Shown here: positions 40,801 through 54,600 of the stretch, one piece after another | Numbering within the stretch: the stretch's first letter is position 1 | How the letters are laid out: the number at the start of each line of letters is the position of its first letter | Source: Clusia tigrina | Lineage: Eukaryota; Arthropoda; Insecta; Diptera; Clusiidae | DNA: 64,000 nucleotides | Direction of reading: 5' to 3' | NCBI GenBank assembly: GCA_920105625.2 | Contig: OV050032.1 | Location: forward strand, 71,653,879-71,717,878 | Made by a program: the position numbers and the translations under genes | The notes under the pieces: generated by a model | The model's input: only the letters and a program-made list of their open reading frames with translations | Told to the model about the DNA's origin: nothing | The model's database searches: none

Positions 40801-43800
40801 TTGACAAGAGTCTCGAGTACTCTATTGTTACAAAATATCAAGGTTTTATGACGCTCCAGTAAAAAGTTACAAGCATTTGTATGTTGCAAACTTTGATAGG
40901 TGTAGGACGTACCGTATAGAAGTTAGGGCGATTTTAAGTTTTATCAGTGTTTGATATGGGACTCAAGGGTAGCATAGCTTTGAGCGATAGCTTAAATTGA
41001 CAAGAGGCACGAGTACTTTATTGTTACAAAATTTCAAGGTTTTATGACGCTCCAGTAAAAAGTTACAAGCATTTGTATGTTGCAAACTTTGATAGGTGTA
41101 GGACGTACCGAATAGAAGTTAGGGCCATTTGAAGTTTCGTCAGTGTTTGATTTGGGACTCAAGGGAAGCATAGCTTTGAGCGATGGCTTAAATTGACAAG
41201 AGGCTCGAGTATTTTATTGTTACAAAATTTCAAGGTCTTATGACGCTCCAGTAAAAAGTTACAAGCATCTGAATGTTGCAAACTTTGATAGGTGTAGGAC
41301 GTACCGTATAAAAGTTAGTGCCATTTGAAGTTTTATCAGTGTTTGATTTGGGACTCAAGGGTAGCATAGCTTTGAGCGAAAGCTTAAATTGACAAGAGGC
41401 TCGAGTACTTTATTGTTACAAAATTTCATGGTTTTATGACGCTCCAGTAAAAAGTTACAAGCATTTGTATGTTGCAAACTTTGATAGGTGTAGGACGTAC
41501 CATATAGAAGTTAGAACCATTTGAAGTTTTATCAGTGTTTGATTTTGGACTCAATGGTAGCATAGCTTTGAGCGATAGCTTAAATTGACAAGAGGCTCGA
41601 GCACTTTATTGTTACAAAATTTCAAGGTTTTATGACGCTCCAGTAAAAAGTTACAAGCATTTGTATGTTGCAAACTTTGATAGGTGTAGGATGTACCGTA
41701 TAGAATTTAGGGCCATTTGAAGATTTATCAGTGTTTGATTTAGGACTCAAGGGTAGCATAGCTTTGAGCGATAGCTTAAATTGACAAGAGGCTCGAGTAC
41801 TTTATTGTTACAAAATTTCATGGTTTTATGATGCTCCAGTAAAAAGTTACAAGCATTTGTATGTTGCAAACTTTGATAGGTGTAGGACGTACCGTATAGA
41901 AGTTAGAACCATTTGAAGTTTTATCAGTGTTTGATTTGGGACTCAATGGTAGCATAGCTTTGAGCGATAGCTTAAATTGACAAGAGGCTCGAGCACTTTA
42001 TTGTTTCAAAATTTCAAGGTTTTATGACGCTCCAGTAAAAAGTTACAAGCATTTGTATGTTGCAAACTTTGATAGGTGTAGGACGTACCGTATAGAAGTT
42101 AGGGCCATTTGAAGTTTTATCAGTGTTTTATTTGGGACTCAAGGGTAGCATAGCTTTGAGCGATAGCTTAAATTGACAAGAGGCTCGAGTACTTTATTGT
42201 TACAAAATTTCAAGGTTTTATGACGGTCCAGTAAAAAGTTACAAGCATTTGTATGTTGCAAACTTTGATAGGTGTAGGACGTACCGTATAGAAGTTAGGG
42301 CCATTTGCAGTTTTATCAGTGTTTGATTTGGGACTCAAGGGTAGCATAGCTCTGAGCGATAACTTAAATTGACAAGAGGCTCGAGTACTTTATTGCTACA
42401 AAATTTCAAGGTTTTATGACGCTCCAGTAAAAAGCAACAAACATTTGTATGCTGCAAACTTTGATAGGTGTAGGACGTACCGTATAGAAGTTAGGGCCAT
42501 TTGAAGCTTTATCAGTGTTTGATTTGGGACTCAAGGGTAGCATAGCTTTGAGCGATAGCTTAAATTGACAAGAGTCTCGAGTACTCTATTGTTACAAAAT
42601 ATCAAGGTTTTATGACGCTCCAGTAAAAAGTTACAAGCATTTGTATGTTGCAAACTTTGATAGGTGTAGGACGTACCGTATAGAAGTTAGGGCCATTTTA
42701 AGTTTTATCAGTGTTTGATATGGGACTCAAGGGTAGCATAGCTTTGAGCGATAGCTTAAATTGACAGGAGGCACGAGTACTTTATTGTTACAAAATTTCA
42801 AGGTTTTATGACGCTCCAGTAAAAAGTTACAAGCATTTGTATGTTGCAAACTTTGATAGGTGTAGGACGTACCGAATAGAAGTTAGGGCCATTTGAAGTT
42901 TCATCAGTGTTTGATTTGGGACTCAAGGGAAGCATAGCTTTGAGCGATGGCTTAAATTGACAAGAGGCTCGAGTATTTTATTGTTACAAAATTTCAAGGT
43001 CTTATGACGCTCCAATAAAAAGTTACAAGCATCTGAATGTTGCAAACTTTGATAGGTGTAGGACGTACCGTATAAAAGTTAGTGCCATTTGAAGTTTTAT
43101 CAGTGTTTGATTTGGGACTCAAGGGTAGCATAGCTTTGAGCGAAAGCTTAAATTGACAAGAGGCTCGAGTACTTTATTGTTACAAAATTTCATGGTTTTA
43201 TGAGGCTCCAGTAAAAAGTTACAAGCATTTGTATGTTGCAAACTTTGATAGGTGTAGGACGTACCATATAGAAGTTAGAACCATTTGAAGTTTTATCAGT
43301 GTTTGATTTTGGACTCAATGGTAGCATAGCTTTGAGCGATAGCTTAAATTGACAAGAGGCTCGAGCACTTTATTGTTACAAAATTTCAAGGTTTTATGAC
43401 GCTCCAGTAAAAAGTTACAAGCATTTGTATGTTGCAAACTTTGATAGGTGTAGGATGTACCGTATAGAATTTAGGGCCATTTGAAGATTTATCAGTGTTT
43501 GATTTAGGACTCAAGGGTAGCATAGCTTTGAGCGATAGCTTAAATTGACAAGAGGCTCGAGTACTTTATTGTTACAAAATTTCATGGTTTTATGACGCTC
43601 CAGTAAAAAGTTACAAGCATTTGTATGTTGCAAACTTTGATAGGTGTAGGACGTACCGTATAGAAGTTAGAACCATTTGAAGTTTTATCAGTGTTTGATT
43701 TGGGACTCAATGGTAGCATAGCTTTGAGCGATAGCTTAAATTGACAAGAGGCTCGAGCACTTTATTGTTACAAAATTTCAAGGTTTTATGACGCTCCAGT

Positions 43801-44320
43801 AAAAAGTTACAAGCATTTGTATGTTGCAAACTTTGATAGGTGTAGGACGTACCGTATAGAAGTTAGGGCCATTTGAAGTTTTATCAGTGTTTGATTTGGG
43901 ACTCAAGGGTAGCATAGCTTTGAGCGATAGCTTAAATTGACAAGAGGCTCGAGTACTTTATTGTTACAAAATTTCAAGGTTTTATGACGGTCCAGTAAAA
44001 AGTTACAAGCATTTGTATGTTGCAAACTTTGATAGGTGTAGGACGTACCGTATAGAAGTTAGGGCCATTTGCAGTTTTATCAGTGTTTGATTTGGGACTC
44101 AAGGGTAGCATAGCTCTGAGCGATAACTTAAATTGACAAGAGGCTCGAGTACTTTATTGCTACAAAATTTCAAGGTTTTATGACGCTCCAGTAAAAAGCA
44201 ACAAACATTTGTATGCTGCAAACTTTGATAGGTGTAGGACGTACCGTATAGAAGTTAGGGCCATTTGAAGCTTTATCAGTGTTTGATTTGGGACTCAAGG
44301 GTAGCATAGCTTTGAGCGAT
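40800..44320 (+). repeat. 9-mer higher-order repeat, 1764 bp, two copies
   Basis: AGAGTCTCGAGTACTCTATTG lies at 40807 and 42571 (1764 bp, 9 x 196). The unit order that follows repeats: GGCACGAG; CCGAATAG/GATGGC; CATCTGAATG/GCGAAAGC; GTTAGAACC/TTTTGGACTCAATGG; GGATGTACC/GAATTTAGG; GTTAGAACC/CAATGG; GACGGTCC; GCAACAAACATTTGTATGC. The GCAACAAAC marker is at 42434 and 44198. The copies differ only at scattered bases, for example GATGCTCC near 41830 and TTGTTTCAAAATTTC near 42003 in the first, and GACAGGAGGC near 42765 and TGAGGCTCC near 43201 in the second. Confidence 0.9.
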
Positions 44321-46205
44321 AGCTTAAATTGACAAGAGGCTCGAGTACTTTATTGTTACAAAATTTCAAGGTTTTATGACGCTCCAGTAAAAAGTTACAA
44401 GCATTTGTGTGTCGCAAACTTTGATGGGTGTAGGACGTACCGTATAGAAGGTAGGGCCATTTGAAGTTTTATCAGTGTTTGATTTGGGACTCAAGGGTAG
44501 CATAGCTTTGAGCGATGGCTTAAATTGACAAGAGGCTCGAGTACTTTATTGTTACAAAATTTCAAGGTTTTATGACGCTCCAGTAAAAAGTTACAAGCTT
44601 TTGTATGTTGCAAACTTTGATAGGTGTAGGACGTACCGTATAGAAGTTAGGGCCATTTTAAGTTTTATCAGTGTTTGATATGGGACTCAAGGGTAGCATA
44701 GCTTTGAGCGATAGCTTAAATTGACAAGAGGCACGAGTACTTTATTGTTACAAAATTTCAAGGTTTTATGACGCTCCAGTAAAAAGTTACAAGCATTTGT
44801 ATGTTGCAAACTTTGATTGGTGTAGGACGTACCGAATAGAAGTTAGGGCCATTTGAAGTTTCATCAGTGTTTGATTTGGGACTCAAGGCAAGCATAGCTT
44901 TGAGCGATGGCTTAAATTGACAAGAGGCTCGAGTATTTTATTGTTACAAAATTTCAAGGTCTTATGACGCTCCAGTAAAAAGTTACAAGCATCTGAATGT
45001 TGCAAACTTTGATAGGTGTAGGACGTACCGTATAAAAGTTAGTGCCATTTGAAGTTTTATCAGTGTTTGATTTGGGACTCAAGGGTAGCATAGCTTTGAG
45101 CGAAAGCTTAAATTGACAAGAGGCTCGAGTACTTTATTGTTACAAAATTTCATGGTTTTATGACGCTCCAGTAAAAAGTTACAAGCATTTGTATGTTGCA
45201 AACTTTGATAGGTGTAGGATGTACCATATAGAAGTTAGAACCATTTGAAGTTTTATCAGTGTTTGATTTTGGACTCAATGGTAGCATAGCTTTGAGCGAT
45301 AGCTTAAATTGACAAGAGGCTCGAGCACTTTATTGTTACAAAATTTCAAGTTTTTATGACGCTCCAGTAAAAAGTTACAAGCATTTGTATGTTGCAAACT
45401 TTGATAGGTGTAGGATGTACCGTATAGAATTTAGGGCCATTTGAAGATTTATCAGTGTTTGATTTAGGACTCAAGGGTAGCATAGCTTTGAGCGATAGCT
45501 TAAATTGACAAGAGGCTCGAGTACTTTATTGTTACAAAATTTCATGGTTTTATGACGCTCCAGTAAAAAGTTACAAGCATTTGTATGTTGCAAACTTTGA
45601 TAGGTGTAGGACGTACCGTATAGAAGTTAGAACCATTTGAAGTTTTATCAGTGTTTGATTTGGGACTCAATGGTAGCATAGCTTTGAGCGATAGCTTAAA
45701 TTGACAAGAGGCTCGAGCACTTTATTGTTACAAAATTTCAAAGTTTTATGACGCTCCAGTAAAAAGTTACAAGCATTTGTATGTTGCAAACTTGGATAGG
45801 TGTAGGACGTACCGTATAGAAGTTAGGGCCATTTGAAGTTTTAGCAGTATTTGATTTGGGACTCAAGGGTAGGATAGCTTTGAGCGATAACTTAAATTGA
45901 CAAGAGGCTCGAGTACTTTATTGTTACAAAATTTCAAGGTTTTATGACGGTCCAGTAAAAAGTTACAAGCATTTGTATGTTGCAAACTTTGATAGGTGTA
46001 GGACGTACCGTATAGAAGTTAGGGCCATTTGCAGTTTTATCAGTGTTTGATTTGGGACTCAAGGGTAGCATAGCTCTGAGCGATAACTTAAATTGACAAG
46101 AGGCTCGAGTACTTTATTGCTACAAAATTTCAATGTTTTATGACGCTCCAGTAAAAAGCAACAAACATTTGTATGCTGCAAACTTTGATAGGTGTAGGAC
46201 GTACC
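44320..46205 (+). repeat. Third copy of the 9-mer pattern, shifted to 10 monomers
   Basis: The same order of subtypes continues from about 44560, but markers are now 1960 bp (10 x 196) after their counterparts: GCAACAAAC at 44198 recurs at 46158. One additional monomer (44400-44595, with GTGTGTCGCAAAC and GAAGGTAGGG) precedes the GGCACGAG unit and replaces the AGTCTCGAGTACTC unit. Copy three has private changes AACTTGGATAGG (45789) and GTTTTAGCAGTATTTG (near 45838). This is direct evidence of one-monomer gain or loss within a HOR. Confidence 0.83.
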
Positions 46206-48060
46206 GTATAAAAGTTAGTGCCATTTGAAGTTTTATCAGTGTTTGATTTGGGACTCAAGGGTAGCATAGCTTTGAGCGATAACTTAAATTGACAAGAGGC
46301 TCGAGTACTTTATTGCTACAAAATTTCAAGGTTTTATGACGCTCCAGTAAAAAGCAACAAACATTTGTATGCTGCAAACTTTGATAGGTGTAGGACGTAC
46401 CGTATAGAAGGTAGGGCCATTTGAAGTTTTAACAGTGTTTGATTTGGGACTCAAGGGTAGCATAGCTTTGAGCGATAGCTTAAATTGACAAGAGGCTCGA
46501 GTACTTTATTGTTACAAAATTTCAAGGTTTTATGACGTTCCAGTAAAAAGTTACAAGCATTTGTTTGTTGCAAACGTTTATAGCTGTAGGACGTACCGTA
46601 TAGAAGTTAAGGCCATATGAAGTTTTCTCAGTGTTTGATTTGGGACTCAAGGGTAGCATAGCTTTGAGCGATAGCTTAAATTGACAATAGGCTCGAGTAC
46701 TTTATTGTTACAAAATTTCAAGGTTTTATGACGCTCCAGTAAAAAGTTACAAGCATTTGTATGTTGCAAACTTTGATAGGTGTAGGACGTACCGTATAGA
46801 AGTTAGGGCCATTTGAAGTTTAATCATTGTTTGATTTGGGACTCAAGGGCAGCATAGCTTTGAGCGATAGCTTAAATTGACAAGAGGCTCGAGTACTTTA
46901 TTGTTACAAAATTTCAAGGTTTTATGACGCTCCAGTAAAAAGTTAAAAGCATTTGAATGTTGCAAACTTTGATAGGTGTAGGACGTACTGTATGAAAGTT
47001 AGTGCCATTTGAAGTTTTATCAGTGTTTGATTTGGGACTCAAGGGTAGCATAGCTTTGAGCGAAAGCTTAAATTGACAAGAGGCTCGAGTACTTTATTGT
47101 TACAAAATTTCAAGGTTTTATGACGTTCCAGTAAAAAGTTACAAGCATTTGTTTGTTGCAAACGTTTATAGGTGTAGGACGTACCTTATAGAAGTTAAGG
47201 CCATATGAAGTTTTCTCAGTGTTTGATTTGGAACTCAAGGGTAGCATAGCTTTGAGCGATAGCTTAAATTGACAATAGGCTCGAGTACTTTATTGTTACA
47301 AAATTTCAAGGTTTTATGACGCTTCAGTAAAAAGTTACAAGTATTTGTATGTTGCAAACTTTGATAGGTGTAGGACGTACCGTATAGAAGTTAGGGCCAT
47401 TTGAAGTTTAATCAGTGTTTGATTTGGGACTCAAGGGCAGCATAGCTTTGAGCGATAGCTTAAATTGACAAGAGGCTCGAGTACTTTATTGTTACAAAAT
47501 TTCAAGGTTTTATGACGCTCCAGTAAAAAGTTACAAGCATTTGAATGTTGCAAACTTTGATAGGTGTAGGACGTACTGTATAAACGTTAGTGCCATTTGA
47601 AGTTTTATCAGTGTTTGATTTGGGACTCAAGGGTAGCATAGCTTTGAGCGAAAGCTTAAATTGACAAGAGGCTCGAGTACTTTATTGTTACAAAATTTCA
47701 TGGTTTTATGACGCTCCAGTAAAAAGTTACAAGCATTTGTATGTTGCAAACTTTGTTAGGTGTAGGTCGTACTGTATTGAAGATAGGGCCATTTGAAGTT
47801 TTATCAGTCTTTGATTTGGGACTGAAGGGTAGCATAGCTTTGAGCGATAGCTTAAATTGACAAGAGGCTCGAGTACTTTATTGTTACAAAATTTCAAGGT
47901 TTTATGACGCTCCAGTTAAAAATTACAAGCATTTGAATGTTGCAAACTTTGATAGGTGTAGGACGTACCACATAGAAGTTAGGGCCATTTGAAGATTTAT
48001 CAGTGTTTGATTTGGGACTCAAGGGTAGCATAGCTTTGAGCGATAGCGTAAATTGACAAG
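46205..48060 (+). repeat. Satellite monomers; AACGTTTATAG subtype cluster
   Basis: Units alternate between AACGTTTATAG/GTTAAGGCCATATG/TTTTCTCAG (near 46573 and 47160), CAATAGGCTC, GGGCAGCATAGC and GTACTGTATAAACG or GTATGAAAG types. Two GCAACAAAC units occur in a row (46158, 46353), a single-monomer duplication. Positions 47080-48050 match 63050-64000 at an offset of 15967 bp with private variants such as ATAAACGTTAG and GGGACTGAAGGG. There is no gene or non-satellite sequence. Confidence 0.82.
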
Positions 48061-50085
48061 AGGTTTGAGTACTTTATTGTTACAAAATTTCAAGGTTTTA
48101 TGACGCTCCAGTAAAAAGTTACAAGCATTTTTATATTGCAAACTTTGATAGTGTAAAACGTACCGTATAGAAGTTAGGGCCATTTAAAGTTTTATCAGTG
48201 TTTGATTTGGGACTCAAGGGTAGCATAGCTTTGAGCGATAGCTTAAATTGACAAGAGGCTCGAGTACTTTATTGTTACAAAATTTCAAGGTTTTATGACG
48301 TTCCAGTAAAAAGTTACCAGCATTTGTTTGTTGCAAACGTTAATAGGTGTAGGACGTACCTTATAGAAGTTAAGGCCATATGAAGTTTTCTCAGTGTTTG
48401 ATTTGGAACTCAAGGGTAGCATAGCTTTGAGCGATAGCTTAAATTGACAATAGGCTCGAGTACTTTATTGTTACAAAATTTCAAGGTTTTATGACGCTCC
48501 AGTAAAAAGTTACAAGCATTTGTATGTTGCAAACTTTGATAGGTGTAGGACGTACCGTATAGAAGTTAGGGCCATTTGAAGTTTAATCAGTGTTTGATTT
48601 GGGACTCAAGGGCAGCATAGCTTTGAGCGATAGCTTAAATTGACAAGAGGCTCGAGTACTTTATTGTTACAAAATTTCAAGGTTTTATGACGCTCCAGTA
48701 AAAAGTTACAAGTATTTGAATGTTGCAAACTTTGATAGGTGTAGGACGTACTGTATAAAAGTTAGTGCCATTTGAAGTTTTATCAGTGTTTGATTTGGGA
48801 CTCAAGGGTAGCATAGCTTTTAGCGAAAGCTTAAATTGACAAGAGGCTCGAGTACTTTATTGTTAAAAAATTTCATGGTTTTATGACGCTCCAGTAAAAA
48901 GTTACAAGCATTTGTATGTTGCAAACTTTGTTAGGTGTAGGTCGTACTGTATTGAAGTTAGGGCCATTTGAAGTTTTATCAGTGTTTGATTTGGGACTCA
49001 AGGGTAGCATAGCTTTGAGCGATAGCTTAAATTGACAAGAGGCTCGAGTACTTTATTGTTACAAAATTTCAAGGCTTTATGACGCTCCAGTTAAAAATTA
49101 CAAGCATTTGAATGTTGCAAACTTTGATAGGTGTAGGACGTACCACATAGAAGTTAGGGCCATTTGAAGATTTATCAGTGTTTGATTTGGGACTCAAGGG
49201 TAGCATAGCTTTGAGCGATAGCTTAAATTGACAAGAGGCTCGAGTATTTTATTGTTACAAAATTTCAAGGTCTTATGACGCTCCAGTAAAAAGTGTCAAG
49301 CGTTTGTATGTTGCAAACTTTGATAGGTGTAGGACGTACCATATAGAAGTTAGGGCCATTTGAAGTTTTATCAATGTTTGATTTTGGACTCAAGGGTAGC
49401 ATAGCTTTGAGCGATAGCTTAAATTGACAAGAGGCTCGAGTACTTTATTGTTACAAAATTTCAAGGTTTTATGACGTTCCAGTAAAAAGTTACAAGCATT
49501 TGTTTGTTGCAAACGTTTATAGCTGTAGGACGTACCGTATAGAAGTTAAGGCCATATGAAGTTTTCTCAGTGTTTGATTTGGGACTCAAGGGTAGCATAG
49601 CTTTGAGCGATAGCTTAAATTGACAATAGGCTCGAGTACTTTATTGTTACAAAATTTCAAGGTTTTATGACGCTCCAGTAAAAAGTTACAAGCATTTGTA
49701 TGTTGCAAACTTTGATAGGTGTAGGACGTACCGTATAGAAGTTAGGGCCATTTGAAGTTTAATCAGTGTTTGATTTGGGACTCAAGGGCAGCATAGCTTT
49801 GAGCGATAGCTTAAATTGACAAGAGGCTCGAGTACTTTATTGTTACAAAATTTCAAGGTTTTATGACGCTCCAGTAAAAAGTTAAAAGCATTTGAATGTT
49901 GCAAACTTTGATAGGTGTAGGACGTACCGTATAGAAGTTAGGGCCATTTGAAGTTTAATCAGTGTTTGATTTGGGACTCAAGGGCAGCATAGCTTTGAGC
50001 GATAGCTTAAATTGACAAGAGGCTCGAGTACTTTATTGTTACAAAATTTCAAGGTTTTATGACGCTCCAGTAAAAAGTTAAAAGC
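48057..50085 (+). repeat. Segment duplicated at 60890-62915
   Basis: This 2.0-kb stretch matches 60890-62915 at an offset of 12833 bp (66 monomers minus 103 bp of known deletions). Shared rare variants include AGGTTTGAGTAC (48061/60894), CATTTTTATATTGC followed by GATAGTGTAAAACG (48126/60959), CGTACCTTATAG, TTGATTTGGAACTC, TTGTTAAAAAATTTC, GTAGGTCGTACTG, and AAAGTGTCAAGCG (49290/62122). After 61305 the offset becomes 12832, because the right copy lost one base there. Confidence 0.88.
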
Positions 50086-51680
50086 ATTTGAATGTTGCAA
50101 ACTTTGATAAGTGTAGGACGTACTGTATGAAAGTTAGTGCCATTTGAAGTTTTATCAGTGTTTGATTTGGGACTCAAGGGTAGCATAGCTTTGAGCGAAA
50201 GCTTAAATTGACAAGAGGCTCGAGTACTTTATTGTTACAAAATTTCATGGTTTTATGACGCTCCAGTAAAAAGTTACAAGCATTTGTATGTTGCAAACTT
50301 TGTTAGGTGTAGGTCGTACTGTATTGAAGTTAGGGCCATTTGAAGTTTTATCAGTGTTTGATTTGGGACTCAAGGGTAGCATAGCTTTGAGCGATAGCTT
50401 AAATTGACAAGAGGCTCGAGTACTTTATTGTTACAAAATTTCAAGGCTTTATGACGCTCCAGTTAAAAATTACAAGCATTTGAATGTTGCAAACTTTGAT
50501 AGGTGTAGGACGTACCACATAGAAGTTAGGGCCATTTGAAGATTTATCAGTGTTTGATTTGGGACTCAAGGGTAGCATAGCTTTGAGCGATAGCTTAAAT
50601 TGACAAGAGGCTCGAGTATTTTATTGTTACAAAATTTCAAGGTCTTATGACGCTCCAGTAAAAAGTGTCAAGCGTTTGTATGTTGCAAACTTTGATAGGT
50701 GTAGGACGTACCATATAGAAGTTAGGGCCATTTGAAGTTTTATCAATGTTTGATTTTGGACTCAAGGGTAGCATAGCTTTGAGCGATAGCTTAAATTGAC
50801 AAGAGGCTCGAGTACTTTATTGTTACAAAATTTCAAGGTTTTATGACGTTCCAGTAAAAAGTTACAAGCATTTGTTTGTTGCAAACGTTTATAGCTGTAG
50901 GACGTACCGTATAGAAGTTAAGGCCATATGAAGTTTTCTCAGTGTTTGATTTGGGACTCAAGGGTAGCATAGCTTTGAGCGATAGCTTAAATTGACAATA
51001 GGCTCGAGTACTTTATTGTTACAAAATTTCAAGGTTTTATGACGCTCCAGTAAAAAGTTACAAGCATTTGTATGTTGCAAACTTTGATAGGTGTAGGACG
51101 TACCGTATAGAAGTTAGGGCCATTTGAAGTTTAATCAGTGTTTGATTTGGGACTCAAGGGCAGCATAGCTTTGAGCGATAGCTTAAATTGACAAGAGGCT
51201 CGAGTACTTTATTGTTACAAAATTTCAAGGTTTTATGACGCTCCAGTAAAAAGTTAAAAGCATTTGAATGTTGCAAACTTTGATAGGTGTAGGACGTACC
51301 GTATAGAAGTTAGGGCCATTTGAAGTTTAATCAGTGTTTGATTTGGGACTCAAGGGCAGCATAGCTTTGAGCGATAGCTTAAATTGACAAGAGGCTCGAG
51401 TACTTTATTGTTACAAAATTTCAAGGTTTTATGACGCTCCAGTAAAAAGTTAAAAGCATTTGAATGTTGCAAACTTTGATAAGTGTAGGACGTACTGTAT
51501 GAAAGTTAGTGCCATTTGAAGTTTTATCAGTGTTTGATTTGGGACTCAAGGGTAGCATAGCTTTGAGCGAAAGCTTAAATTGACAAGAGGCTCGAGTACT
51601 TTATTGTTACAAAATTTCATGGTTTTATGACGCTCCAGTAAAAAGTTACAAGCATTTGTATGTTGCAAACTTTGTTAGGT
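48860..51680 (+). repeat. 7-mer higher-order repeat, 1372 bp, two copies
   Basis: AAGTGTCAAG lies at 49291 and 50663, and ATAGCTGTAGG at 49519 and 50891, both 1372 bp apart (7 x 196). The unit order is GTAGGTCGTACTG; GTTAAAAATTAC/CCACATAG; AAAGTGTCAAGCG; AACGTTTATAGC/GTTAAGGCC; GGGCAGC; GTTAAAAGC; GATAAGTG/GTATGAAAG/GCGAAAGC. The left edge diverges at TTGTTAAAAAATTTC (48862) and the right edge where GTAGGACG and TAGCTGTGAGCG appear (51684-51758). The block overlaps the start of the 13-mer block to its right. Confidence 0.9.
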
Positions 51681-54600
51681 GTAGGACGTACTGTATTGAA
51701 GTTAGGGCCATTTGAAGTTTTATCAGTGTTTGATTTGGGACTCAAGGGTAGCATAGCTGTGAGCGATAGCTTAAATTGACAAGAGGCTCGAGTACTTAAT
51801 TGTTACAAAATTTCAAGGTTTTATGACGCTCCAGTTAAAAATTACAAGCATTTGAATGTTGCAAACTTTGATAGGTGTAGGACGTACCGCATAGAAGTTA
51901 GGGCCATTTGAAGATTTATCAGTGTTTGATTTGGGACTCAAGGGTAGCATAGCTTTGAGCGATAGCTTAAATTGACAAGAGGCTCGAGTATTTTATTGTT
52001 ACAAAATTTCAAGGTCTTATGACGCTCCAGTAAAAAGTTACAAGCGTTTGTATGTTGCAAACTTTGATAGGTGTAGGACGTACCATATAGAAGTTAGGGC
52101 CATTTGAAGTTTTATCAATGTTTGATTTTGGACTCAAGGGTAGCATAGCTTTGAGCGATAGCTTAAATTGACAAGAGGCTCGAGTACTTTATTGTTACAA
52201 AATTTCAAGGTTTTATGACGCTCCAGTAAAAAGTTACAAGCATTTGAATGTTGCAAACTTTGATAGGTGTAGGACGTACCGTATAGAAGTTAGGGCCATT
52301 TGAAGTTTTATCAGTATTTGATTTAGGACTCAAGGGTAGCATAGCTTTGAGCGATAGCTTAAATTGACAAGAGGCTCGAGTACTTTATTGTTACTAAATT
52401 TCAAGGTTTTATGACGTTCCAGTAAAAAGTTACAAGCATTTGTTTGTTGCAAACGTTTATAGGTGTAGGACGTACCGTATAGAAGTTAGGGCCATTTGAA
52501 GTTTTATCAATGTCTGATTTTGGACTCAAGGGTAGCATAGCTTTGAGCGATAGCTTAAATTGACAAGAGGCTCGGGTACTTTATTGTTACAAAATTTCAA
52601 GGTTTTATGACGCTCCAGTAAAAAGTTACAAGCATTTGTATGTTGCAAACTTTGATAGGTGTAGGACGTACCATATAGAAGTTAGGGCCATTTTAAGTTT
52701 TATCAGTGTTTGATATGGGACTCAAGGGTAGCATAGCTTTGAGCGATAGCTTAAATTGACAAGAGGCACGAGTACTCTATTGTTACAAAATATCAAGGTT
52801 TTATGACGCTCCAGTAAAAAGTTACAAGCATTTGTATGTTGCAAACTTTGATAGGTGTAGGACGTACCGTATAGAAGTTAGGGCCATTTTAAGTTTTATC
52901 AGTGTTTGATATGGGACTCAAGGGTAGCATAGCTTTGAGCGATAGCTTAAATTGACAAGAGGCTCGAGTACTTTATTGTTACAAAATTTCAAGGCTTTAT
53001 GACGCTCCAGTTAAAAATTACAAGCATTTGAATGTTGCAAACTTTGATAGGTGTAGGACGTACCACATAGAAGTTAGGGCCATTTGAAGATTTATCAGTG
53101 TTTGATTTGGGACTCAAGGGTAGCATAGCTTTGAGCGATAGCTTAAATTGACAAGAGGCTCGAGTATTTTATTGTTACAAAATTTCAAGGTCTTATGACG
53201 CTCCAGTAAAAAGTGTCAAGCGTTTGTATGTTGCAAACTTTGATAGGTGTAGGACGTACCATATAGAAGTTAGGGCCATTTGAAGTTTTATCAATGTTTG
53301 ATTTTGGACTCAAGGGTAGCATAGCTTTGAGCGATAGCTTAAATTGACAAGAGGCTCGAGTACTTTATTGTTACAAAATTTCAAGGTTTTATGACGTTCC
53401 AGTAAAAAGTTACAAGCATTTGTTTGTTGCAAACGTTTATAGCTGTAGGACGTACCGTATAGAAGTTAAGGCCATATGAAGTTTTCTCAGTGTTTGATTT
53501 GGGACTCAAGGGTAGCATAGCTTTGAGCGATAGCTTAAATTGACAATAGGCTCGAGTACTTTATTGTTACAAAATTTCAAGGTTTTATGACGCTCCAGTA
53601 AAAAGTTACAAGCATTTGTATGTTGCAAACTTTGATAGGTGTAGGACGTACCGTATAGAAGTTAGGGCCATTTGAAGTTTAATCAGTGTTTGATTTGGGA
53701 CTCAAGGGCAGCATAGCTTTGAGCGATAGCTTAAATTGACAAGAGGCTCGAGTACTTTATTGTTACAAAATTTCAAGGTTTTATGACGCTCCAGTAAAAA
53801 GTTAAAAGCATTTGAATGTTGCAAACTTTGATAGGTGTAGGACGTACCGTATAGAAGTTAGGGCCATTTGAAGTTTAATCAGTGTTTGATTTGGGACTCA
53901 AGGGCAGCATAGCTTTGAGCGATAGCTTAAATTGACAAGAGGCTCGAGTACTTTATTGTTACAAAATTTCAAGGTTTTATGACGCTCCAGTAAAAAGTTA
54001 AAAGCATTTGAATGTTGCAAACTTTGATAAGTGTAGGACGTACTGTATGAAAGTTAGTGCCATTTGAAGTTTTATCAGTGTTTGATTTGGGACTCAAGGG
54101 TAGCATAGCTTTGAGCGAAAGCTTAAATTGACAAGAGGCTCGAGTACTTTATTGTTACAAAATTTCATGGTTTTATGACGCTCCAGTAAAAAGTTACAAG
54201 CATTTGTATGTTGCAAACTTTGTTAGGTGTAGGACGTACTGTATTGAAGTTAGGGCCATTTGAAGTTTTATCAGTGTTTGATTTGGGACTCAAGGGTAGC
54301 ATAGCTGTGAGCGATAGCTTAAATTGACAAGAGGCTCGGGTACTTTATTGTTACAAAATTTCAAGGTTTTATGACGCTCCAGTTAAAAATTACAAGCATT
54401 TGAATGTTGCAAACTTTGATAGGTGTAGGACGTACCGCATAGAAGTTAGGGCCATTTGAAGATTTATCAGTGTTTGATTTGGGACTCAAGGGTAGCATAG
54501 CTTTGAGCGATAGCTTAAATTGACAAGAGGCTCGAGTATTTTATTGTTACAAAATTTCAAGGTCTTATGACGCTCCAGTAAAAAGTTACAAGCGTTTGTA

